This document shows, piece by piece, positions 37,001 through 49,000 of a stretch of DNA of 64,000 bases. Both the position numbers and the translations under genes were made by a program. Position 1 is the first letter of the stretch. Each line of letters begins with the position of its first letter. The notes beneath the pieces were generated by a model. That model did no database searches. It saw only the letters and a list, made by a program, of their open reading frames with translations, and was not told the DNA's origin. Source of the stretch: Thunnus maccoyii (taxonomy: Eukaryota > Chordata > Actinopteri > Scombriformes > Scombridae); assembly GCF_910596095.1 (NCBI RefSeq), contig NC_056543.1, positions 25,306,542 through 25,370,541 on the forward strand, written 5' to 3'.

Positions 37001-40000
37001 AATATTTAATTAATTTAACCAAATTGTTGCTTTAACCATTCTTTATTCATCCATAATGCAATTATGTACAGTATGTACTGTATGTGAGACAATTTTTTTC
37101 CTATTCAAAGTAATTTCCTTTTTTTTCAGGAGCCAACTACTTCGACAACACATCGCAGAAAGAGAAAGAGGATGATGTTGTGCAGCCTAACAGTGAACAT
37201 GTTTACTACTGGGAGGTGACAGAAGATGTATCTCCACAGCCTGATGACCCGAATTGCCTCACCTACACCTATGTCTCCCACCAAAATGTGGTTGAGGACT
37301 ACAACTCAGGCCTCATCGGTACTTTGCTCATCTGCAAGGATGGTAAGCGGTAAAATCTGCCTGTGTTTCCAGTTTTGCTTGTAACGTGTTGATGGGGAAA
37401 AGCACAAAATATCACTTGCTGCTGCTCTGAAATTAACTGGTCATTACTTTTGATTGCTCTCTCTGTCTCTCTCTCTTTGCAGGCACTCTGGATGAGTCAG
37501 GGAAGCAGGCTGACTTCCACCAGGAGTTAGTGTTCCTCTTTGGGGTTTTTGACGAAAAAGAGAGCAAATATACACCAAAGGACCATGACATAGAGAACCA
37601 TGTAAAGTACACCATTAACGGATACACAAAGGGATCACTACCTGGTTAGTCAATCATTTTGTCACTCAATGTGAGTCAGACAATCAGCCAATCAGCCAGT
37701 CAGTTGATCAGATACCCTCAGATGTTTTGAAAAATAAGCTCTTACATTTACTCAAGTGTGTACAGAAGTATAATTTTTAGGTTCTTATACATTACTTAAC
37801 TATTTCCATTTTCTGCAATTTTTACTCGGCTGTATTTCAGAGAGAAATATTGTTGTTTATACTACATTAATATGACAGTTGTATTTAATAAGTGCTTTGC
37901 AGATAAAGAGTTTACATATAAATATATAAAACATGAGATGATAAAAATTTGATGGATTCCTACAGATTAAACTAACCAAAAGAGTAGAGTTGTTAAATTT
38001 CCTATAGCATTATCTGGACCTTATTTTATGGCAGTGGAAAGATAATGAATATTTTTGGTTTTCTGTTGATTGACAAATCAATTAATGTACTAATCATTTA
38101 AGCCCTAATTAAAACAGTATATTAGGGCATCTCAGACTTAGTTCTGGTTAATAGGTTAACCACTGTTCTATGTAAAGTTGCAAGTAACCATGGCAACAAC
38201 GCTGATGCTTCACACTACCACTGGATAAACTGACTACAAACACACTTTAAACAAACACACAAAATGGACGATGACTGAGGTTCAGCCCAGTTTATTTTTG
38301 ATTGGAAAATATATGGCTGAAATGAACAAATATTTTTAAATAATCTCTTGAATTTACTTTGATTAATCATTTAATCTGTAAATTGTCAGAAAATAGAGAA
38401 AAAGCCCAACGTGACATTTTCAAATAGCTTGTTGTCAGATGGACAGTATAAATCTCAAAGATATTACATTTAAAATTATATAACCCAAAAAGCAGAAAAA
38501 ACACACTTTTTTGACTTGCAGCCAGCAAATGTTTGGCATTTTCAAAAAAGCAAAATTCACAAATTACTTTTCTGTTGATTGAGTAACTTATCAACTAATT
38601 GTGTCAGTGCAAGGGAAGTGCACACTTATTGAAGTGTCCTGATGTGAGAAATAACAGCAATCTTTGCCTCCAACTTGTCCATTATGTTCTGGGTTTGAGG
38701 ACACCTCATTATAGCTTAATGTTTCAACAATTTAACAGGGCCATTCTTCATAATAAGATCTTACTATTGATACTTTATATAATGACAGTACTTCCATACT
38801 TTTACTTTGGAACACAAGACTTCTACTAATGGAGCATTTTCCCGTTGTGGTATGCTACTTTCAATTATATAAATGATATGGTTACATCATCACTGTTATA
38901 CACATATATGGTGAGTGGTACACTCCATGGTGTATACAGTACAGTCAGTTCTGCATACACAAAACAATGCAAATGTAAAATACTCAAGGTGCCCAACAGT
39001 GTGGTCTTTTCTTTACAGATGTCAGTGTGTGTGCTCATTCCTCTGTGAGCCTGCATCTAGTGGGTATGAGCTCAGAGCCTGAGGTGTTCTCAGTGCATAT
39101 GAATGGGCAGGTGCTGCAGCAGATGGGGCATAAAATTTCATCAGTGGGTCTGATCAGTGGTTCCTCCACCACTGCCAGCATGGTAGCTCTCCACGCAGGC
39201 CGCTGGCTGTTGTCCTCACACATCACCAAGCACATAGAAGGTAAGTGTGTCTCTACTCATTGAGATTAATTATATCCACCATCCACCATACACAGATAGT
39301 TTTTACCAACATAGCTAAATTTACAAGAAAAAAAATGTCTTTCCACCTTTTCAGCTGGCATGCATGGCTTCGTGGATGTGAAGAAGTGTGATGCCTTCAC
39401 AGCACCCCGGCGAACGATGACGATTGCGCAACAACGTGAAAGCAGGGTGTGGACATACTACATAGCTGCTCAGGAAATTCTTTGGGACTATGCACCCAAC
39501 ACGCATGAACACATAGACGAGTAAGCAAAATTTACAGAAACATTTTTAGCAGTGTTTAAAAACACCAGTGCCACACAGCTTGAAGTGCAGTGTTGAGGCT
39601 GTGTGGTGCCAGTGTTTTAAATGGTCTTGTTTGTTTATGGGAGTTATATACCAATGTCTCAAAATGAATATGAATTGCATTAACGCTTTTAAATAAAACC
39701 TCTGATCTTTTTGTGTAGGGACTACAAGCTCCTTTACCTGAAACAGTCATCAAGACGCATAGGTGGGAAGTACAAGAAAGCAGTGTACAGACTGTACAAA
39801 AACGAGTCATTCACTGAATTGTCAGAGACTAAGCAAAGGAGACATGAGCTTGGTATCTTGGGTCCAGTGATCAGAGCGCAAATCAGAGATGTTATCAAGG
39901 TAAGACCATATTCACATCAAATCATATTATATAGCACCTTGTGAGCAAAATTGTTATTCAAAGTTCTTCACGTAACACAATCTATTGGTTATAGAAACAC

Positions 40001-43000
40001 AAGAACAAAGAAAGCAGAATACAGTAAGAGAAAAAGCCAAAAAGCTTTGCTCTGTAAATGTTAAGCTAAAAGAGTTTGTCTTAAGGTTCGTTTTAAAACT
40101 GTGGATCGATTCTGCTGACCGACAAGACTACAGACTCTAAAAGCTTGTTCGTTGTAGGTATTGTTGCTAGCTAATGTATACTGGGTGAACATTGTTTCCC
40201 TTTTCATACATAGTTCCCCAATTTTAGAGCAATCCTGCGGGACAATGATCCTAAACATATGACAAAGTCAACCAGAGGTCTTTATGACCAAATAGTGAAA
40301 TATTTTTGACTTGAAACGTCAGACACCAGATCTCAATCCAACTGAACACGTGTGTTCCTTGCTAAAGAACAAGACTGAAAGTTAAAAGTGTCTGACTTAA
40401 TTTAAGTTTGTGCATTCATTATTACATTTTTGGATTTCTATTTATAAAAATGACTAGAGTTCCTACTGTGTTCATTTGCTGCAGATACAAACACAATTAA
40501 ATTAAAGCTGTCAGCACTTTGTGTCAGTTTTACTTCAAATCAATGACTGTGATTGTGTCACTATAACACTTTCACACTGGACTGTAGGTTTTGTACAATC
40601 ATTTAACATTGTTTAGACACTGTGTGCCCTCACCAACCTGCCCTTTCATAGGTTGTTTTTAAGAACATGGCCTCCAGGCCCTACAGCATCTATCCACATG
40701 GAATGACAATAGAAAAGTCAGAGGAGGGGGCCAGCTACCCAGCAGGAGGTACTGTGTCTCTCTTCACAAACAAATTGAACACTTTGAAGGTGGTGGACTG
40801 CCCACTCTGGTTTTATTATATAAAATAACTACAATAAAATAAATGAAGAATTTCTCAATGTGGTTGCCAGGCAATCAATCCCATAGTGTTAAACCAGGTG
40901 AGACATACACGTATGTGTGGAGAGTGGTTGAGGAGGATGAGCCTTTGGATGGGGATTCCCGATGTCTCACGCGAATGTATCACAGTGCAGTGGACACAGC
41001 GCGTGACATCGCCTCAGGACTGATTGGACCAATCCTCATCTGCAAGAGTCAGTCTCTCAATGTCAGGAATGTGCAGGTAAAAGATTCTACATCATTTTCT
41101 TTAGTTAATAAGACACATTTTCAGAATGAATAATGCAGAGTGAGTTGGTTACATACATTGTTAAATAGCTACTTGAGAGAATTTGGAGAAAAAGGAAAAA
41201 AAATGGTGAATTTAATGTTTGTAGCAAAATTGTTTTTTCCTTTCTTTTTGTGGCTTGAAGTTAATGTGAGGAACATTCTAAAATATATTTTGTTGCATCT
41301 TATAGATTAACATTTAGTGTTATAATAGATTTTTTTTTTGAGTATGTGTTACTGAAAGATTTCTTGTATTTTTTTATGGTCGACCTGTAATGGTTGTGTA
41401 ACACTATGTGAGATGACCAAAATGTTGAAACAATACAATACAATAAAAGAAAATAAAAGTTAACCAACTACTGTAATGACATTTATTTTGTATTACATTT
41501 GTACAATTTGATACTTTCCTACTGTTTTTCTTAGTCTTAGTTAAATTTTAACAATCAAAAACATTGTAAATTTATGTTGTAGATTTAAAACTGAATGCAG
41601 ATCTCTGTTCGTTTCTACAGCTGAAAGCAGACAAGGAGCAGCATGCCATGTTTGCTGTGTTCGATGAAAACAAGAGCTGGTACCTGGATGACAACATTCG
41701 GCAGTTTTGTGATCAATCCAAAATCAACAAGGCAGACCCTGACTTTTACAAGTACAATGTCATGCACAGTAAGTTGCACAAATTGAATTGAGGCTGATAA
41801 AAACACCTCTTCCTAAAATATATAATATCTTCAATCTATTATATGTTCATAATATTAATTAATTGCCTGCATGACTGCCTCTCAGATGAAATGACTACTA
41901 TTCATGTAAATGTCCTAACAGCAATAAACGGTTATGCGTTTGAGAGTGGCCCGCGCCTGGGCTTCTGCAATGGTGAGGTTGCAACATGGCATGTGTCCAG
42001 CATTGGAGCACAGGACTACATCCAGACATCTACATTCTATGGCCACACATTTGACCTGAATGGGCGGACAGAAGACTTTCTCAGCCTCTACCCCATGACT
42101 GGAGAGACCATCACAATGTACATGGACAACATTGGTCAGTCAGGGCTGACAATACCTTTTTTATGTCATAATGTTTATTGTATATCCATATATTCAATTT
42201 GTAGGGTGACTATCAATAGGTAATACCAAAATCTCAAACTTTTGCAAATGAGAAAGTGATAGCTGCTTAGTTTCCAAGAGTCTTTTTGATTTTTGTGTCT
42301 CTCTTGAAACAGGTGTCTGGCTCCTGGCTTCCCTGAATTCCCACGAGACGACCAAAGGAATGCGCTTAAAGTTTCAGGATGTTGAGTGCTTTCGTGACTA
42401 TGAATATGAGTACAGTGACTATGAAAGATCAAGCTCAGCAGTACACAAAGAATTCACTGTGTGGGATGCTCCAAGCTTGGATGATATCAAGAAGGAAGAG
42501 GAGAAGCCGGCACCCATGATAACAGCAGCGGTGGCGGATCATGACACGTATGCGTATGCAGACGAATTAGGTCTCAGGACTCTGAAGAACCAGTCTAGCA
42601 GCTCAGGTGTGGAGCTGCTGGACCTGTCTTTCCTGGACTATGATTTTGTTGATGAGCTTGACGGAGATACGAATATCACCCTTAATTTCACCAAGAATAC
42701 AACATCATTCTTTGACAATTCTTTTGTGTCTAAATTAGAGAACACAACCAATTATAGCCCTGATGTATTACTAAAGAATAACAATATAACTGTTGTTTCA
42801 AATCTTGATAATGTCAAAGCATCTGAGACAGAGAACACCACACTTCACAATGATAAGGCACCATTAATGGTTGGAAATGTATCCACAGAGACGACCAATC
42901 TTAATGTAACATTACCAGGAAATTTAACTTCCATCTTGGGTGGTGATAACCAGACTTCGGTGGGCACGAACTCAGTGGAAGAATTTGAGGAGAGACTCAA

Positions 43001-46000
43001 CAGAGGAGATGTGTTCTCCTACTCTGTACCTCTATCACCCTCCAGCACTGACAATCTCAACAATACAACAGAGGAATATGTCGCTTCTCTGTCAAGCAGT
43101 ACAAAAAAGGAAGATGTGAATGACACAGCAGCAAACCATCTTAACATGTCAGCAGATGGAAAAAAACAATCAATGAAGATTCCAATGGCTGAAGAGGTGA
43201 ACATCAGCAGCTTAGACAGAAGCAATTCGACAGGTAACACAACCAGTGTCAATGACACACTGATCACCACAACAGAGGTGAACTATGGACATCAAATGAA
43301 TTCCTCTGAAATTGTGAATTCCAGCCTTGAAAATGTGACACATATTTTGCATAAAACTGTGCACTCACAAAATGTCCCAATGAATATATCCAAATCAAGT
43401 TCTGAGAGTTGGGAGAATGTCACTGCTCTTCTTGACCGCATATCCTCTGAAGAAAGTTTCTCCAATGAGACTATGGTTTCAGGTAACCTGTCGCTCTCCG
43501 GTCATCCAGTTAACGAAAGCAGCTCTGAGGAGCTAAGTGCCTCAGACAGCAGTGAAGAAGTGTTTATCTACCTTAAAGAAAACAATACAGAGGTGATTAA
43601 AACCACCTCCCTCAAAAAACAGGGCCACAACTGGACTTATGAGATAACTCACCAAACGGTACCGATGGAGATCCCTGACCACATCTTAAAGTACTTAGGG
43701 AAGGAGGCCCCAGCGCCTGAAGGACCTAAGGTTAGGAAGGTGAACCAACGACACAGGCCCCAGAAGGGCCAAGGCATGAAAACAAGGAAGAGGAAGGAAT
43801 ACAAGCCTCAGGCCAGGAGTGGTTTACCATTCTCTCCTCGTGGATTAAATCCAGGCATGACCCCACGTGGGACACGACCCAATTCACCGCAACCTGTCAC
43901 TGATGAGGAGGAGCTCATTAACATGCCCGTGGTCATCGGTGTGCCCCGGCCTGATTTCAGTGACTATGAGCTGTATGTTCCTGGCGCTGAGCCAGATCAT
44001 CTAGATGTGGATGAGCAACATGTGAGAGCAAATGAATATGAGTATGTGAGCTACAAAGACCCCTACAGCAGTCATGAAGACATCAAGAATCTCAGTCTGG
44101 ATGACACCACCAAATACTACTTGGACTTCCACTCAGGCCCCGATGTCAAGATTTACTTTATCTCTGCAGAGGAGGTTGAGTGGGACTACGCTGGCTACGG
44201 ACAGAGGTAAGCTCAGAGATAGCAGTAAGATAAGCTTGTATGACATGACATGATGTAACTATTCAGAATAACTGGAAAATTGTCTAGCAAGCGCACATCC
44301 GAACATATGCAAAGCTGAAAGTAGGTCCTCTGCTGTCACCAAAGGAGGCAAGACAAGTCAGAACCAAACAGCAGAAAAACCAAGTTCACCAAGGCGGTTT
44401 TCCGAAGTTACATGGATGGTCACTTCAGAACACCTGATATCCGAGGTGAGATGGATGAGCATCTAGGCATCCTGGGGCCTGTCATCAAGGCAGAAGTTGG
44501 GCAAACCATCATGGTAAGACTGCCAGCACCTGTTAAAAGCCATAATCTGTCTTGCTCTTCTGGAATTTTACCTTTTCTGATCTGTGCTCATTTTTAGATG
44601 TTTTACATGAATTGTAGCATTTACATCTACAGTCTGATTGTTGCCTTATATAAACAACACATTACAGTAATAGTGTGAAAAGCATTATTGGTGAGCTTTA
44701 AAGGTGAAGGCTGATATTCACATGTCTCTATAGTAAATATAAGATTACAGCCAGCAATGAGTTAGCTTAGCTTAGTACAAAGGCTGGAAACAGGGGAAAA
44801 CATCTAGCCTGGATCTGTCCAGAAGTAACAAAATCTGTCTACCAGCTCCTCTAAAGCTCACTAATTAACATTTTACATTTGGGTTGTTTAATCTGTACAT
44901 AAATAAAAGTGAGCTAACCAGCTGGAAGTGATTCAAATCAAATCATAGACTGTAAAAAATAATGGATGTAGCCACCTTGACATCACCATTGGTTTGGACT
45001 ATGGTGGACTGTTTTGAAGCCTCGAGTTTACATCATGGATGTATTATAAGAGCTAGATAATGGACCGAAAATGGCGCCCATTCAGTTCAATAAGAATTGC
45101 TTGGCTGGTGCATACACCAAAAAAAGTTTATAGCTTCCAGGTTTGCTTCCGCATTGTGTGGCCCACTGAATATGTGCAGTAGTGTTTCCCCCACTGGCCC
45201 CTCCCGCGAGTTCCCGCTCGGCCCATAGACTTTACATTGTGATGATGTCACAGATTTTAGATCTCTTTTCTCATCACCATAATAGAAAGAGTCATGATTG
45301 ACCTTGTTTGCAGTTAGAAATGTCCTGTCAACAGTTTTACAGATGTCTCTTTTACAATGGTGGTCTATGGGGAAAATGGTTTTTGGGCCACAGGGGGATT
45401 TTTCACTGCAATACGAGAATGAGCCACTAGGAAAAATTGGCTGCAAGGCTGAGCAGTGTAGCTCTACCCAGCTCTTATCATGGATGTGTGCTTATAATAC
45501 ATCCATGGTTTGCATTTTGACTGTTGCCATATTGGATTTTTGGAGCCAGAAGTGACCATATTTGGATGAGAGGGTGGAGCTGACCCTAACACTAACTGCT
45601 AATTGCTAGCTTGGTTAGCACAGTGCATTTACAGTCTATGGTTAACTGTGATAATGCTAGTTTTCACTGCAAAAAACATGTATAAAACCATTAAAACAAA
45701 ATGTACTTACCCGAAAAACTTAACATCCGATTCCTTAGAGGGTCTTTTAGTATAACCAAATGCTTTTTAGGCAAAATTTTCAAATCAAAATTTTACAATT
45801 AACTTTCATGAACCAAAAACACACTCTAATAGCCACGCTCTAACATCCATATCCTGCTTTATCATCTATTTTACTCTAAATGGGATAAATGCATAATTTA
45901 CAAAATGAACATCACACTGTACTGAAGAAGACTTGAAACTAGCAATTGAGACTATAAACTCATTAGGAAACTGTTTACTGAGGTAAATAATCAAGTGAGA

Positions 46001-49000
46001 AGTAGTCATTTTCTCATGGACTTCCATATAATCAGACTTCTTTTTGGAGCCAGTGGTGTTGCTCACTGCTGGCCATTGGAGAGAATGCAGGTTTAAGTTA
46101 CTTCTACATTGGCTTCATTTTTCAGAAACGGAACTACAAGCTTGCTTCAAATTTACTGTCTTCTCATCTAACTCTTGACAAGAAAACGAATAAGCATATT
46201 TCCTAAATTGTCAAACTATTCCTTTAAAGCCACATAACCACAGAAAATCTCTTTCTATCTTGTAGGTGGTGTTCAGGAACAATGCCAACCGTCCGTACTC
46301 CTTACATCCAAATGGGGTTTCCTATACCAAGCTGACAGAAGGTCTGTCCTATGAGGATGACTCCAAGCATTGGTACAAATATGACAATGAGATTCAACCT
46401 AATACCACCTTCACATATATCTGGAAGGTCCATTCAGTGGTTGGGCCAATGTCAGATGAGTCTGACTGTCGGACCTGGGCCTACTATTCAGGTGTTAATC
46501 CCGTGAGTACTTTGTAAATGTGAAATTAGTTAAATTTAAGAAAATTATGAACTAAATATAATTTAGTATGACAGGTATTGTAGAAATGCTATTTATGAAT
46601 GTAAATTAAAGCCGCTTGATGTAGACTTGAATTTCTGACTGTGGTGCCCCAACGTTTGAGCATCAAAAAGACACAGTGGGACACAGATGTATGGATTGAA
46701 AAAAAACACACAGACGGCACTCATTTTCTCCATGTTTCTTATGCCATAATAATAATAATTTGAAAGATGCTTTTACACATATAATCGATCAAATTCTGTT
46801 AAATCAATTAACATGAACTATTTAGTTGGAGTGAGCAACACAGGATGTATTCACATTTTTAAGAACTAATATTGAACCTAGAATCTACTGTCTTAGGAAA
46901 GGGATATCCACTCAGGCTTGATTGGTCCTTTACTGGTGTGTCGAGAGGGCACTTTGGACAAGGAGTTGCCTGACACGAGAGAGTTCACACTGCTTTTCAT
47001 GACCTTTGATGAGTCGCAGAGCTGGTACTACGAGACGAACCGTGAGATGATCCAGAGGAAAAGCAGATGGAGAGTTTCGAACTCCAACTTAAAGGAGAAC
47101 CTCAAGTTCCATTGTAATGCATCACACACCTTAATCTATTCTGGTTAAAGTGATCCTCCATCCAAAATCTTCTATTGAATATGATACGGAAGAATTATAT
47201 AAAATGCTAATTTAAATAAATCCATTGTTGGTAATATCACATTGTTGCAAAGATGTTTCTGTAGAATTCAATCAGTTGTAATATCTTTTTCTCCATGAAT
47301 TCAAGACTTATTCAGTTACAGAACAAAAAGTCACTTGAAATGCTGATAAAGATGTCTTTTTGTCTGATGTTTCCACAGCCATCAATGGCATTATACATAA
47401 CCTAAAGGGCCTGAGGATGTACACTAAACAACTTGTGTCCTGGCACCTGATCAACATGGGTTCTCCCAGAGACTTTCAGAGTGTCCACTTCCACGGACAG
47501 ACGTTCCTCCACAAGAAGTCCACCAGCTACAGACATGCCGTCTATCCACTGCTGCCTGGTAAGCAACATAATGTCTGTTAAATACGTCCAGAACAACATC
47601 TTGGAGATTTAGAGATACTAACTGTATCCAATGCCAACAACTTAATGGAGCAAGTATTTCTTACTGTACCAAATTGCTTTTGCAGGAAGCTTTGCTACTC
47701 TTGAGATGTATCCGTCCAAGCCTGGGCTGTGGCAGCTGGAGACAGAAGTTGGTTTCAACCAACAGAAGGGCATGCAGACCCTCTTCCTGGTTGTAGATGA
47801 TGGTACAAACTAGTTGAAAAAACAGATTGCACCATTTAGAGAACGACTTTGTAACTATACTGACATGCTGTTATGTTGTGTTTTCATACTGAGACATTGC
47901 TTGTATGTGTTCTTCAAGAGTGCTACCGCCCACTGGGTCTACAATCAGGCAGTGTGAAAGACGACCAGATCACAGCAATCAACACTAGAGGTAGCCATAC
48001 CTCCTCCTGTGTGCATCCATCTGTTTTGGCAACAGATACACTGTGGTCCTACTGCAATCACAATGACTTGTGAAATTATTGCATCATATTTGCAGTAAAG
48101 CTCTATAAACAAAGATGTCACCAGAATAATGACAGTTTTTCCATCTTTGAAGGATTCTGGGAGCCCCACCTTGCCAGATTGCACAGTCAAGGTAAATACA
48201 ACGCATGGAGCACAGAGCAGAACGACAGTTGGATTCAGGTATGTGCAAGAGGTGTGATAAGTGTGTGTATGTGTGTGTGTACATGTGCATTTCCTTTTTA
48301 TGAGAATGCAATCTGCTACCTGTGGAATCCCCCCGGTACAGGTGGACTTTCAGCGGCCAGTTGTGATCAGTCAGGTGGCCACCCAGGGAGCCAAGCAGCT
48401 ATTCTATTCCCAGTATGTGGTCAATTACCATATCTCCTACAGCAACGACCGCCGGAAATGGATCTTCTACAAGGGCAACAGCAGGCACCCCAGGAAGGTA
48501 CGGGAAATTTGATCACTTAAAGAGACAATGCAAACAGCTACAATCTAATTTAGAGGCGTTCGCTCACCTCTTTATTTCTCTCTGTCTGCATCCCTTGCTG
48601 TTTCACCAGGTGTTTGATGGGAACCAGGAAGCCTATGAGACAAGGAGAAACACCTTCTTTCCTCCTGTGATTGCACGGTTTATTAGGCTCCACCCACTCA
48701 ACTGGTACAGTGCGGCCACAGTCCGCATGGAGTTCTACGGCTGTGAGCTCGATGGTAAGACGTTACATGTGTGGATATGTACAAGACAGAATGTAAGTCA
48801 AAGAAAGCTGGAGACTGGAGTTCCTGTAAATGTTACATTTCTAATCTCCTGCCTCAGGTTGCTCAGTGCCTCTGGGGATGGAGGGCAGACTGATAGAAGA
48901 CAAACGCATCACTGCCAGCTCCACAGCCACCAGCTGGTATTCGGGACCCTGGAAACCCTCCCTTGCACGCCTCAATAAACAAGGCACTATCAACGCATGG

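Larger units (their letters stand above)
34046..39240 (+). other. f5: f5 exons 1-6: signal peptide and A1 domain
   Basis: Coding exons: 34046-34206, 34682-34764, 36424-36546, 37130-37342, 37483-37644, 39019-39240. They encode residues 1-321. The A1 cupredoxin-like domain starts at [14 protein letters not shown] (about residue 34) and contains [20 protein letters not shown] and [13 protein letters not shown]. The last intron of the group (37645-39018) holds parts of two dispersed repeats. Confidence 0.93.
44345..47802 (+). other. f5: f5 exons 14-18: A3 domain
   Basis: Coding exons: 44345-44513, 46266-46502, 46897-47113, 47379-47558, 47686-47802. They encode residues 1290 to about 1596. Conserved segments are [50 protein letters not shown] and VHFHGQTFL. 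The exon 14 acceptor is uncertain: AG/G at 44345 and at 44348 both keep the frame and differ by one residue, while the stronger-looking AG before 44325 would shift the frame and stop early. Confidence 0.88.

Noticed and set aside
44325-44412. f5 exon 14 starting at 44325
   Set aside because: With the phase left by exon 13 this start shifts the frame and reaches a stop before the conserved A3 sequence.
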